Of a DNA stretch of 37,135 bases, positions 1-6,990 are shown one piece after another. A program made the position numbers and the translations under genes. Under the pieces are notes generated by a model. It worked only from the letters and a program-made list of their open reading frames with translations, did not search any database and was not told the DNA's origin. Positions within the stretch are counted from its first letter, which is position 1. Every line of letters begins with the position of its first letter. Source of the stretch: Lachnospiraceae bacterium (GTDB lineage Bacteria > Bacillota > Clostridia > Lachnospirales > Lachnospiraceae); NCBI GenBank assembly GCA_021202635.1, contig JAJQCQ010000017.1, forward strand, positions 7,840-44,974, in the 5' to 3' direction.

Positions 1-490
1 TACTGAAATAGTATTTATTTCCGTCAATTCTCTTCCAGCCGGTCTTCATCTTACCCACGGATGAAAAATAATACCGATAGCTGCCAATCTTAATCAGACC
101 GGTCGCAGCCGCTCCCTGCTTCCCGCTCGAGCTGCTCTTCAGAAAATAATATTTGTAGCCATTGATGGTCTTCCAGCCGGTCTTCATCTTACCGGTGGAA
201 GAAAAATAATACCGGTAACTGCCAATCTTAAGCAGGCCAGTCGCAGCCGCGCCCTTCGGTATGGAACCCTTCGCGCTCTTATAGAAGTAGTAGGTGGATT
301 TTCCTACTGTCTGCCAGCCCGTCTGCATCACACCGGTTGATGAAAAATAATAGCGATAGCTGCCAACCTTAACCAGCCCCGTCGCGGCGGCCCCCTTCGG
401 TGCAGATCCTTTCGCGCTCTTATAAAAATAATAGGTGGATTTTCCTACCGTCTGCCAGCCCGTCTGCGCCACACCGTCCACATAATAATA
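1..490 (-). repeat. Tandem coding repeats of the wall-binding domain
   Basis: Direct repeats of 138-141 bp encode the wall-binding units of the partial gene. The stretch encoding GSYRYYF occurs at about 62-85, 200-223 and 341-363. The flanking stretches at about 280-340 and 418-478 are almost identical to each other at nucleotide level, which indicates recent duplication or gene conversion of units. Copy number may vary between strains. Confidence 0.8.
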
Positions 491-985
491 GGTATAGCCA
501 TCCTCCGTCACCAGGCCCTGCAGCAAAACGGTGGTCTCCGCCTCCGTTTCCTCAGATGCCTCTGTCCCGGCCGCTTCTGTTTCAGCGTCCGCCGCTGTTT
601 CCGTCCCGGTCACTGCTTCTGTAGCCGCCTCGGTCTCTGATTCCGCAACTGTCGCTGCTGCTTCGGTGAGTTCTGCCTCAGTCACCGGCTCTGTGGTCCT
701 CGTATCGGATGCGGCCGTCTCTGAATCATCCATCCCTTCTGTGACAGACTCTGAGGATTCTTCTGTCCCGGCATCGGTCACTTCCTCCGCCGTCGCTTCC
801 ACAGCCGTCTCAGCCGCGGCTGCTGTCCCATCCGCTAATCGTCCGCTTGCATCCTCTGAATCCGTCTCATCCGTATTGATCACCGCTTCAGAAGCAATCT
901 CCTGAGCATATGCCTGGCATCCCATCCCAAATGGCAGGCCGGAAACCAACATCGTAGTCAGTAATAAGATCAGTTTTTTCTTCAT
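1..985 (-). CDS. Secreted protein with cell-wall-binding repeats, partial at the window edge
   Basis: Reading from ATG at 985 there is no stop before the window edge, so the C-terminus is missing and at least 328 residues are visible. The start follows a GGGGAGG ribosome site. Residues 1 to about 28 form a signal peptide (MKKK, then a Leu-rich core, ending near AYA-QE). Residues 30 to about 160 are an acidic Thr/Ala/Ser/Glu-rich low-complexity linker. From about residue 165, units with GW, YYF and TG motifs repeat every 46-47 residues, as in choline-binding or cell-wall-binding repeat proteins of Bacillota. Such repeats usually anchor surface proteins non-covalently to teichoic acid or other wall polymers. 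No catalytic domain is visible; it could lie beyond the edge or be absent. The gene follows the BMC operon on the same strand, but its product shows no link to the compartment. Confidence 0.8.
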   Translation of the reverse strand, partial: MKKKLILLLTTMLVSGLPFGMGCQAYAQEIASEAVINTDETDSEDASGRLADGTAAAAETAVEATAEEVTDAGTEESSESVTEGMDDSETAASDTRTTEPVTEAELTEAAATVAESETEAATEAVTGTETAADAETEAAGTEASEETEAETTVLLQGLVTEDGYTYYYVDGVAQTGWQTVGKSTYYFYKSAKGSAPKGAAATGLVKVGSYRYYFSSTGVMQTGWQTVGKSTYYFYKSAKGSIPKGAAATGLLKIGSYRYYFSSTGKMKTGWKTINGYKYYFLKSSSSGKQGAAATGLIKIGSYRYYFSSVGKMKTGWKRIDGNKYYFS

Positions 986-1146
986 TATGTCTCCTCCCCT
1001 TCTAAGGTCTTATGAATAAACTGCCAAATAGACTCATGAAGATTATCTTACCATATTTTCCTTTTTCCTGTCTACCACTTAGGAAAATCTTCATATTTCC
1101 TTATGGATTTTTGTTACAGGTCACAGCCTGATCAATTTACCTTATC

Positions 1147-1941
1147 TTAACCACCACAGGTGTAGCCTGTAACGGCATCCGGATAAATACACCTGACGCC
1201 CGCCCGTTCAAACGCACGCATCCACGCTTCAGAGGGCTGTTCGTCCGTGAGAACAATATCCACATCCCGCAGATCACTTACAATCGCAAACGCGTCCCGA
1301 TCAAATTTTGTACTGTCCACTGCCAGAATTCTGGTTTTTCCGGATGTGAGCATGGTCCTTTTAATCCCCGCAAGGGAATCCTTCGACTCCATATAGCCTC
1401 TCTCCCGGCTGAAGGCCTTGCAGGAAAAAATGACCTTATCCGCAAAGTGCGCGCGAATCGCCTGCTCCGCCTCAATCCCGATAAAGGTCAGATACCGCTC
1501 GTCCATTACTCCCCCGGTCGAAAGAATTTCCCACTCCGGCGCATCTGTCAGGGACAGTAGAATTTCCATGGAATTCGTAAGCACAGTCAGGCGACTTTTT
1601 GTTTCTTTCAGCGCTTTTGCCACAAAAACGGCTGTGCTGCTGGCATCCAGGATAATGTGGTCTCCATCCTCCACCAGCGCTGCCGCAAGCTCCGCAATTT
1701 TCTGTTTCCCCTGCACATTCTGATTTTTTCTGATATTAAATGGAAGATCAATCCCTGTATTCTCATTAATCACGGCACCGCCATAGCTTTTTGTGGCATA
1801 TCCCTCTTTTTCCAGCTTGTCCAGATCGCGGCGTATCGTCTCCTCAGAAACGCCATACTGCTGGCTGAGCTCCGCAACCACCACTCGCTTTTCCATCTGC
1901 AGCTTTTCCAGGATTTCATTTCGTCTTTCCAGTGCAAGCAT
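1147..1941 (-). CDS. DeoR-family transcriptional regulator of the BMC operon
   Basis: The 264-residue protein has the standard DeoR length and layout. An N-terminal winged helix-turn-helix (about residues 1-57, with VSEETIRRDLDKLEKEG as recognition segment) precedes a DeoRC sugar-phosphate-sensing domain (about 75-235). A GGAGG site sits just before ATG 1941. It is the last gene of the compartment operon, 92 bp after pduT, so it is probably co-transcribed and autoregulated. DeoR proteins usually repress sugar operons and are relieved by a phosphorylated sugar; here fuculose-1-P, rhamnulose-1-P or DHAP would be logical effectors, but that is inference. Phased TGTTG repeats at both operon promoters are the likely binding sites. 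Confidence 0.9.
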   Translation of the reverse strand: MLALERRNEILEKLQMEKRVVVAELSQQYGVSEETIRRDLDKLEKEGYATKSYGGAVINENTGIDLPFNIRKNQNVQGKQKIAELAAALVEDGDHIILDASSTAVFVAKALKETKSRLTVLTNSMEILLSLTDAPEWEILSTGGVMDERYLTFIGIEAEQAIRAHFADKVIFSCKAFSRERGYMESKDSLAGIKRTMLTSGKTRILAVDSTKFDRDAFAIVSDLRDVDIVLTDEQPSEAWMRAFERAGVRCIYPDAVTGYTCGG

Positions 1942-1980
1942 ATTGATCCATCCTCCAGGTCACAAAATCACTGCCATTCC

Positions 1981-2026
1981 AAACAGCAGACCGCAGGTTT
2001 GCGCTTCCCCCGGTCTGAACAGTTAC
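1981..2026. repeat. Degenerate copy of the GTAAC-GTTCAG palindromic element
   Basis: This spacer element lies between pduT and the DeoR gene. It contains CAGACCG and CGGTCTG arms and ends in CTGAACAGTTAC. It shares AACAGCAG, ACCGCAG and CTGAAC-GTTAC with the better palindrome at 4003-4055, so it is probably a decayed member of the same dispersed family. Confidence 0.5.
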
Positions 2027-2033
2027 GTGAATT

Positions 2034-2582
2034 TTACAGAAGCTTCTCTGTCATTCTTCGATCCGGATGCGCGATAACCGATGAATCCAGATACATGCCC
2101 TTTTCTGCCACCAGCTGTTTTGCCCGCTCGATGGATGCCTCCACAGCGGATACTTCTCCGGTGATCAGCATATACGATTTCCCGCACATTCCCTTCGCGA
2201 TACGCAGCTCGATCAGCTCTACGATAGCTGTCTTTGCCGCCTGATCCGCTGCCTCAATGATGGATGCCGCGTCATAGGTCTCCAGAATGCCGAGCGCACG
2301 GATATCCTTTACCTGTGAGGTACCGTAAATGGCCGGAAAGATTGACTCATGCGGATTTCCCAGGACAAAGCTGTCAATGCATTTGTCTTCGAACGAAGTA
2401 ACCGCCGTCTCTACCGCCGCTTTCACCGCGCTCAGGTCTCCGGCAATGATGGCGATATACTTTCCGGGACATACCGTCTGTGCCTCAATCAGCTCCACCT
2501 CAGCTGTTTTTACCATAGCGTCCGCCGCAGTAATGCCGGCGGCGGTTGTCTTAAATTCTATCATTCCAATCGCTTTACTCAT
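2034..2582 (-). CDS. pduT: PduT-like BMC-T trimeric shell protein
   Basis: This 182-residue protein contains two BMC domains in tandem (about residues 3-85 and 94-175), the BMC-T arrangement that forms a trimeric pseudohexamer in the compartment facet. Cys38 (in QTVCPGKY) sits at the position that holds the pore [4Fe-4S] cluster in PduT. The second domain begins with ALGILETYDAAS. PduT is known to partner PduS and is thought to pass electrons or an Fe-S cluster through the shell. pduS lies immediately upstream in the operon, 43 bp away, which supports this pairing. A small GAAAGG site precedes ATG 2582. Confidence 0.9.
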   Translation of the reverse strand: MSKAIGMIEFKTTAAGITAADAMVKTAEVELIEAQTVCPGKYIAIIAGDLSAVKAAVETAVTSFEDKCIDSFVLGNPHESIFPAIYGTSQVKDIRALGILETYDAASIIEAADQAAKTAIVELIELRIAKGMCGKSYMLITGEVSAVEASIERAKQLVAEKGMYLDSSVIAHPDRRMTEKLL

Positions 2583-2625
2583 CGCTGTACTTTCCTTTCC
2601 TTTCCGTTGCGCACTGCCTGAGCCA

Positions 2626-3957
2626 TTAAGAAATCGCCGCTAACACAATATGACGGTCTGTCACCTCGGTCACCCTTCCGCCAATCGACGCGTGGATCCC
2701 CACGCTCAATCCCTGCGCAGGCTCCGCAATCATCTGTCCCTGCGTTACTTCCTCTCCCACCTTCACAATGGCCTTCGCCGGTGCGCCAATGTGCTGGCTA
2801 AGAAGAATCTTTACTTTGGAAACCGCTGCCAGCGTCTCATCCATCGGAGCATCCACATCATACCGGGAAAGTCCCAGACGTGCCATCAGCCGCTCCTCCG
2901 GTACCTTCCGGTATTCTCTGGAGGAAACCACCGGCGCGGCCTGTACATTCTGCGGCGGCCGGACTCCTGCCTGCCGCAGGCCGGCCTTCATATCCGCCAG
3001 CAGAGACCGCGGAGCGAGGCTCTGCGGACAGGCATACATTTCACAGACACCACAGGAGCTGCAAAAGGATGCGTCCAGATACGGATTCAGATCCCGGAAA
3101 TCCTGATTTGACGCTGCCCTCATAAATCTTGCCGGGTCAATCGGATGCCCCAGAGCATGCCGCGGGCACAGATCCGTGCAGGTGCTGCACTGGCAGCAGA
3201 TGGATGCCGCCCGCTTTAAATCAATCGAAGAACTCCTCTGTTTTTTTCTGACGATCGTGTGATCCTTCGGGAGAACCAGAATCGCATTCGTTGTCTTCGT
3301 GACCGGCTCATCCCCGCTGCCAATGCGCCCCATCATCGGTCCGCCGACAAAATAGACCGGATCGCTGACCGTCACATTTCCCGCGAGTGCAACTACCTCG
3401 TCCAGCATAGAGCCAATCGGTACCCGCACGGTCACCGGATGGCTGACCTCCGCCACCACCGATACATATTTGTCTGTCACCGGCTTTTTCTGCTCCAGCG
3501 CACAGTACACATTGTAAACGGTCTCTGCGTTAAATACCGCAACGCCCTGTTCAATCGGCAGTCCGCCCGGCCGCACGACGCGCCCGGTCGCCTCATAGAT
3601 CAGCACCACCTCATCCCCCATCGGATAGGCCTCATCCAGCAGCTTCAGACACATCCCGGGGAATTCCTCCATATGCTGCCGCAGCGCACGCACCGTCTGC
3701 ACATAGGATTTTTTCACACCAATGATTGCCTCGGATGCCCCCACCGTCTGCGCGATCAGATGGAACGTCTTCATAATCTCATACGCGTGACGTTCCAAAA
3801 GCTGTCGATGCAGCTTCAGAAGCGGCTCACACTCTGCACAATTCAAAAGGATGGTATCTGCCTTGTCTGTCAGCTTCGCATAAGTCGGAAACCCCGCTCC
3901 GCCGGCGCCCACCACACCACATGACTGAATGATATCCTGAAGTTCTTTTATTTCCAT
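2626..3957 (-). CDS. pduS: PduS-like flavin/Fe-S electron-transfer protein (RnfC family)
   Basis: The 443-residue protein begins with an RnfC/NuoF-like module containing GVVGAGGAGFPTYAKL (residues about 14-29), which binds NADH and FMN in this family. A SLBB-like region follows. Two ferredoxin-type motifs come next (about residues 254-266, CCQCSTCTDLCP, and 297-310, CSSCGVCEMYACP). The C-terminus is a short barrel-sandwich domain. PduS was described as a cobalamin reductase, but this locus uses a glycyl radical dehydratase and shows no B12 genes. An electron outlet working with PduT, for example recycling NADH inside the shell, is the more sensible role here; that is inference. Confidence 0.9.
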   Translation of the reverse strand: MEIKELQDIIQSCGVVGAGGAGFPTYAKLTDKADTILLNCAECEPLLKLHRQLLERHAYEIMKTFHLIAQTVGASEAIIGVKKSYVQTVRALRQHMEEFPGMCLKLLDEAYPMGDEVVLIYEATGRVVRPGGLPIEQGVAVFNAETVYNVYCALEQKKPVTDKYVSVVAEVSHPVTVRVPIGSMLDEVVALAGNVTVSDPVYFVGGPMMGRIGSGDEPVTKTTNAILVLPKDHTIVRKKQRSSSIDLKRAASICCQCSTCTDLCPRHALGHPIDPARFMRAASNQDFRDLNPYLDASFCSSCGVCEMYACPQSLAPRSLLADMKAGLRQAGVRPPQNVQAAPVVSSREYRKVPEERLMARLGLSRYDVDAPMDETLAAVSKVKILLSQHIGAPAKAIVKVGEEVTQGQMIAEPAQGLSVGIHASIGGRVTEVTDRHIVLAAIS

Positions 3958-4002
3958 AGCGTTACTCCATTTAAATTTCGCAGCTGTTATTTACAATCAA
4001 AT

Positions 4003-4055
4003 GATAACTATTCAGAACAGCAGGCCGCAGACCGCCTGCTGTTCTGAACTGTTAC
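4003..4055. repeat. Palindromic intergenic element (15-bp stem)
   Basis: Arms at 4011-4025 and 4034-4048 are perfectly complementary over 15 bp around an 8-base loop. The outer ends read GATAAC and GTTAC. It lies in the 130-bp gap between pduN and pduS, so the operon mRNA would carry a long hairpin there. There is no T-run after it on the minus strand, so it looks like a processing or stability element or a small non-autonomous repeat rather than a terminator. A 10-base direct repeat (ATCAAATGAT) lies near each side, at about 3997 and 4056. Confidence 0.75.
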
Positions 4056-4086
4056 ATCAAATGATTCGAGCGACAAAGGGTATGAT

Positions 4087-4356
4087 TCATTTCAAAATGT
4101 CACTTGCATCATCGATAATACCGACGATCGCGGCATCTACCGGCGCGGAATCCACCCCGCAGCCAATCCTGGCGGCACTGCCCTGCGCCACGAGTACATA
4201 CTCCCCGATGCCGGCACCGATGATATCGATCGCCACCAGCTGGCCATGGCCAGATGCCATACACTGCACAGGCTCTACAATCATAAATTTACTTCCGATT
4301 AATTTTTCGCTTTTGCGCGTGGAGACCACGCTGCCCACTACTTTCCCTACAATCAT
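4087..4356 (-). CDS. pduN: BMC-P pentameric vertex protein (EutN/CcmL/PduN family)
   Basis: This 89-residue protein matches the EutN/CcmL family from end to end: it begins MIVGKVVGSVVSTRK and contains a GAGIGEYVLVAQGSAAR segment followed by the VDAAIVGIID C-terminal strand. These proteins form pentamers that cap the compartment vertices. I chose ATG 4356 because GGGAGG sits 7 bases before it; the in-frame GTG two codons upstream is too close to that site. It is the only BMC-P gene in the window. It lies between pduL and pduS. Confidence 0.92.
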   Translation of the reverse strand: MIVGKVVGSVVSTRKSEKLIGSKFMIVEPVQCMASGHGQLVAIDIIGAGIGEYVLVAQGSAARIGCGVDSAPVDAAIVGIIDDASDILK

Positions 4357-4458
4357 TTCCACGCCTCCCCGCGCCGTATAGCCGTATCAATGCGCACGCA
4401 TAACGGTTCCTGTACTTCCACAGTGAACCAAAAATGTCTCCGCCACGAATAAGAACCG

Positions 4459-5109
4459 TCAGCCCACGATCGTCACCCGATCTCCCGTGGCAATCTGCGC
4501 CGCGTTGGCCTCATCCGTATCAATATGCATCTCCAGCGTAAAACTTTCATCTACACGAATTTTTACATGATCAAAAACTGCGCCGCGTGCATTGTCCGCC
4601 CGGACAGAGACGAAATCACCGTCCCGAACACCGGCCAGACGCGCATCAGCAGGAGACATATGGATGTGACGCATGGCAACAATACAACCCTCATTCAGGT
4701 AAATAGCACCTTTGGGACCGACAACGGCAATCGGCGCGCTGCCCGCAATATCGCCGGATTCCCGCACCGGCACCTTCATGCCAAGCCGAATCGCATCGGT
4801 CGCGGAAACCTCTACCTGTGAGGCCCTGCGAACCGGGCCGAGCACACGGACATTTTCGATCGCGCGCAGCTTCAGGCCCACAATTGTCACCGTCTCATTC
4901 GAGGCGAACTGTCCGCCCATCAGTTCCCTGCGCTTCGTAAGATGATACCCGGGGCCAAACAATGCTTCTACATGCTCCTGCGTCAGGTGTACATGCCTCG
5001 CGGAAACACCAACCGGTACAGCAAACCCGCTGTTCTTTTTTTCTGTCTCCATCCGGCTGATCGCTTCGATCACCAGTCTTGTAATTTGTTCCACATTCAC
5101 TGTTTCCAA
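4459..5109 (-). CDS. pduL: Phosphate propanoyltransferase PduL
   Basis: PduL converts propionyl-CoA to propionyl-phosphate inside the compartment and regenerates CoA. The 216-residue length and the zinc-binding motifs are typical: ARHVHL (His39 and His41) and RHIHMS in the second barrel. The first 20 residues form an amphipathic helix (EQITRLVIEAIS) like the encapsulation peptides of PduL and other BMC cargo. The start appears to be TTG at 5109, 5 bases after AGGTG; GTG at 5100 is the alternative and would leave the helix intact. No acetate or propionate kinase gene accompanies it, so ATP formation must rely on a kinase elsewhere. Confidence 0.92.
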   Translation of the reverse strand: METVNVEQITRLVIEAISRMETEKKNSGFAVPVGVSARHVHLTQEHVEALFGPGYHLTKRRELMGGQFASNETVTIVGLKLRAIENVRVLGPVRRASQVEVSATDAIRLGMKVPVRESGDIAGSAPIAVVGPKGAIYLNEGCIVAMRHIHMSPADARLAGVRDGDFVSVRADNARGAVFDHVKIRVDESFTLEMHIDTDEANAAQIATGDRVTIVG

Positions 5110-5244
5110 GGGTGCACCTGCTTTCTTTTCATTTCGGCCAGTTAAAATCGCTGCGCGATGGGGTTTATCCCGTCCGCAGGAGGAATATGCCTATCCGCGA
5201 GGGGCCGGATGCTGCTTCCACTGCTTCTTCAGCTCTCGCCGGGT

Positions 5245-5273
5245 GGCATCCCACATAAAGTGTGGGATAAGCC
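5245..5273. repeat. Intergenic stem-loop, GGCTTATCCC family
   Basis: ATCCCACA at 5248-5255 pairs with TGTGGGAT at 5261-5268 around a TAAAG loop. Read on the minus strand it begins GGCTTATCCC and ends GGGATGCC, closely matching another copy at 6913-6941. It lies in the 219-bp gap between a BMC-H gene and pduL. I see no gene in the rest of that gap. No T-run follows on the minus strand. Confidence 0.6.
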
Positions 5274-5328
5274 CTGACCACGCATCAAGTACGTGGCCGG
5301 GTTGTAACCAGTAACCGCCTGACACATT

Positions 5329-5778
5329 TTACTTCATTGCCGGAAGAATCTTCTCCACATCCGTGTGCGGTCTCGGGATCACATGGGTCGCTACCAGCTC
5401 GCCAAGTCTGGAAGCCGCTGCGCTTCCGCTCTCTACTGCGGATTTTACTGCGCCTACATCGCCGCGAACCATTACTGTCACCAGTCCGGAACCGATCTTC
5501 TCTGTGCCAACGAGCGTTACATTCGCAGCCTTGCACATCTGATCCGCTGCCTCGATCGCCGCCGTCAGTCCTCTGGTTTCAATCATTCCCAATGCTTCCT
5601 GTGTCATTTTCTTTTCCTCCTTGTTGGATGTTGTATCGTTTGTTTCCTGTTTCACGATTTCCGTTTTTGCAGCTTCCGTGTTTTTATCTGCAATCGATCG
5701 GCTCCTCGCCGTCCGCCTCGCTGCGTCCGTCTTTTTCGAAGCCGCCGTACCGGATGTTGCCTTTTTCTCGTCAGCCAT
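5329..5778 (-). CDS. BMC-H hexameric shell protein with a basic N-terminal extension and a second internal start
   Basis: The C-terminal 92 residues are a standard PduA/PduJ-type BMC-H domain ([19 protein letters not shown] through [11 protein letters not shown]). ATG 5778 follows a GAGGAAC site and gives a 149-residue protein whose first 57 residues are rich in Lys, Ala, Thr and Arg and probably unstructured. A second, stronger site (AAGGAGG, 8 bases away) precedes an in-frame ATG at 5605-5607 that begins exactly at the canonical shell protein. Both forms may be made, as with PduB and PduB'. A GTG at 5793 would add five more residues but lacks a good site. The domain is about 88% identical by eye to the BMC-H at 6237-6512, so the pair is a recent duplication. 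Confidence 0.85.
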   Translation of the reverse strand: MADEKKATSGTAASKKTDAARRTARSRSIADKNTEAAKTEIVKQETNDTTSNKEEKKMTQEALGMIETRGLTAAIEAADQMCKAANVTLVGTEKIGSGLVTVMVRGDVGAVKSAVESGSAAASRLGELVATHVIPRPHTDVEKILPAMK

Positions 5779-5843
5779 GCTTCTGTTCCTCACACTCCAT
5801 ATCCCGGTTCAGACAGGACATCAAGAAAACCTTTGGCCCTGGG

Positions 5844-6218
5844 TCAGTCCAAATCGCCGCCCTGCTCTCTCCATCTGGCTGCGCTCAATTCCACGATCCG
5901 GACAATCTCCTCGTGAGGACGCGCGATCACGGCCTTGCAGACTGGTTTTTTAATTCCATTCGCAGCAGCGGCTTCCACTGCCTCCGTGACAGCGGCTACA
6001 TCGCCCTGCACAATAATGGTCACCAGCCGTCCGCCGAGCTTGCGCTCCCAGGAGGCCAGCTCCACGCCAGCAGTTTTACACATGATATCCAGCGCATCAA
6101 TCGCCGCCACTACTCCCGAGACTTCTATAAAGCCATACGATTTATCCATGGGCAAATTCCCTCTGTCAAAAATTCCCGTGCCTTTTGCCGGCCTGTTTTC
6201 TGCCACAAATTCAGGCAT
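5844..6218 (-). CDS. BMC-H shell protein with short N-terminal extension
   Basis: The 124-residue protein has one BMC domain starting at about residue 24 (MDKSYGFIEVSGVVAAIDALD) and ending in KAVIARPHEEIVRIVELS, plus a short C-terminal tail. The start at 6218 has GGAGG 11 bases upstream, 18 bp after the preceding BMC-H gene; starting at Met24 (6149) would give a shell protein of ordinary length, with only a weak GAGGG site. It differs clearly from the two PduA/J-like paralogs, with VELASWERKLGGRLVTII in the domain core, so it likely gives the facets a different pore. It sits in the cluster of four BMC-H genes. Confidence 0.85.
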   Translation of the reverse strand: MPEFVAENRPAKGTGIFDRGNLPMDKSYGFIEVSGVVAAIDALDIMCKTAGVELASWERKLGGRLVTIIVQGDVAAVTEAVEAAAANGIKKPVCKAVIARPHEEIVRIVELSAARWREQGGDLD

Positions 6219-6236
6219 TCGAAGTTCATCCTCCGA

Positions 6237-6512
6237 TCAGATCTTCGGCAAAATCTTCTCCACGTCACTGTGCGGTCTCGGAATCACATGCGCCGCCACC
6301 AGCTCGCCAAGTCTGGAGGCTGCCGCACTGCCGCTCTCAACCGCAGCCTTCACCGCTCCTACATCGCCGCGCACCATCACGGTCACGAGGCCGGAACCGA
6401 TCTTTTCTGTACCGGTCAGCGTGACTTCCGCTGATTTCGTCATCGCATCCGCCGCCTCGATCGCCGCCGTCAGTCCTCTGGTTTCAATCATTCCCAATGC
6501 TTCCTGTGCCAT
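6237..6512 (-). CDS. BMC-H hexameric shell protein (PduA/PduJ-like)
   Basis: This 91-residue protein is a single canonical BMC domain, beginning [20 protein letters not shown] and ending [14 protein letters not shown]. The pore region reads [18 protein letters not shown]. Proteins of this type tile the compartment facets as hexamers and pass small polar metabolites such as propanediol through the central pore. Its paralog at 5329-5607 differs at about 11 positions. The gene lies 25 bp after the 104-residue BMC-H gene and 18 bp before the next one. Confidence 0.95.
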   Translation of the reverse strand: MAQEALGMIETRGLTAAIEAADAMTKSAEVTLTGTEKIGSGLVTVMVRGDVGAVKAAVESGSAAASRLGELVAAHVIPRPHSDVEKILPKI

Positions 6513-6537
6513 GGTTATCTACCTCCGCTTATTCTTT

Positions 6538-6852
6538 TTAATCTTTATCCAAGCCACTGATTTTCAACATTTTTTCCGTCCCCTCTTCCGGGTTCGGAAT
6601 GATGTGGTGCTGCACCACGCCCGTCATGCTCTCGGCTGCCCGCAGCCCCGCGTCCATCGCCGCCGTCACATCGGCCACGCTGCCGCGAAATTTCATGCAG
6701 ACAAGAAGCGGTACCGGAAGCGCATCCGCGTTGGCCGGTTTGTTCTTGTCAAAGACCTCCAGGCGTACATTCGCCGCCTTGCAAACCGCGTCTGCCGCCA
6801 CAAAAGCTGTCGTCAGCCCGTAAACCTCTAAAATTCCCGCCGCCTCTGCCAT
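6538..6852 (-). CDS. Divergent BMC-H shell protein with an internal insertion
   Basis: The 104-residue protein has a BMC-H fold signature (AAGILEVYGLTTAFVAADAV, then FRGSVADVTAAMDAGLRAA and HHIIPNPEEGTEKML). It is about a dozen residues longer than the PduA type. The extra length falls around KNKPANADALPVPLLVCMK, where the strand and loop lead to the pore. This probably alters pore shape or charge, which is inference. It is the first shell gene of the operon, following the alcohol dehydrogenase after a 138-bp structured gap. Confidence 0.85.
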   Translation of the reverse strand: MAEAAGILEVYGLTTAFVAADAVCKAANVRLEVFDKNKPANADALPVPLLVCMKFRGSVADVTAAMDAGLRAAESMTGVVQHHIIPNPEEGTEKMLKISGLDKD

Positions 6853-6884
6853 ACGGTTCGTGCCTCCCTGCGTTTATTGTTTCA

Positions 6885-6970
6885 TAACTGTTCCGTATCT
6901 TCACAGTTACGAGGCTTATCCCGCACAGAGTACGGGACGCCGCCCCGGCGAGGGGACAGCCCCTGTCCCC
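6885..6970. repeat. Cluster of stem-loops between enzyme and shell genes
   Basis: Three palindromes lie in the gap between the alcohol dehydrogenase and the first shell gene: AACTGT/ACAGTT (6886-6891 and 6903-6908), GGCTTATCCC/GGGACGCC (6913-6922 and 6934-6941), and a perfect 8-bp stem GGGGACAG/CTGTCCCC with a 3-base loop (6952-6970). The second copies the family at 5245-5273. The cluster separates the enzyme cistrons from the shell cistrons, where differential mRNA stability would change stoichiometry; that role is inference. Confidence 0.6.
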
Positions 6971-6990
6971 ATTGATATAGGAAAATACGC

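Noticed and set aside
1-490. CRISPR array
   Set aside because: The repeats are coding, 138-141 bp in period, in frame with wall-binding motifs, and have no spacer-like segments.
400-905. Plus-strand Ser/Ala/Val-rich frames
   Set aside because: They are the complement of the acidic low-complexity linker of the surface protein.
1050-1095. ATTTTCCT/AGGAAAAT inverted repeat as a terminator after the DeoR gene
   Set aside because: The stem is AT-rich with a long loop and has no T-run on the minus strand, so I cannot call it a terminator.
6149-6218. Separate start for the 124-residue BMC-H at Met24
   Set aside because: GGAGG before 6218 is the better site; the short form remains possible but is not preferred.
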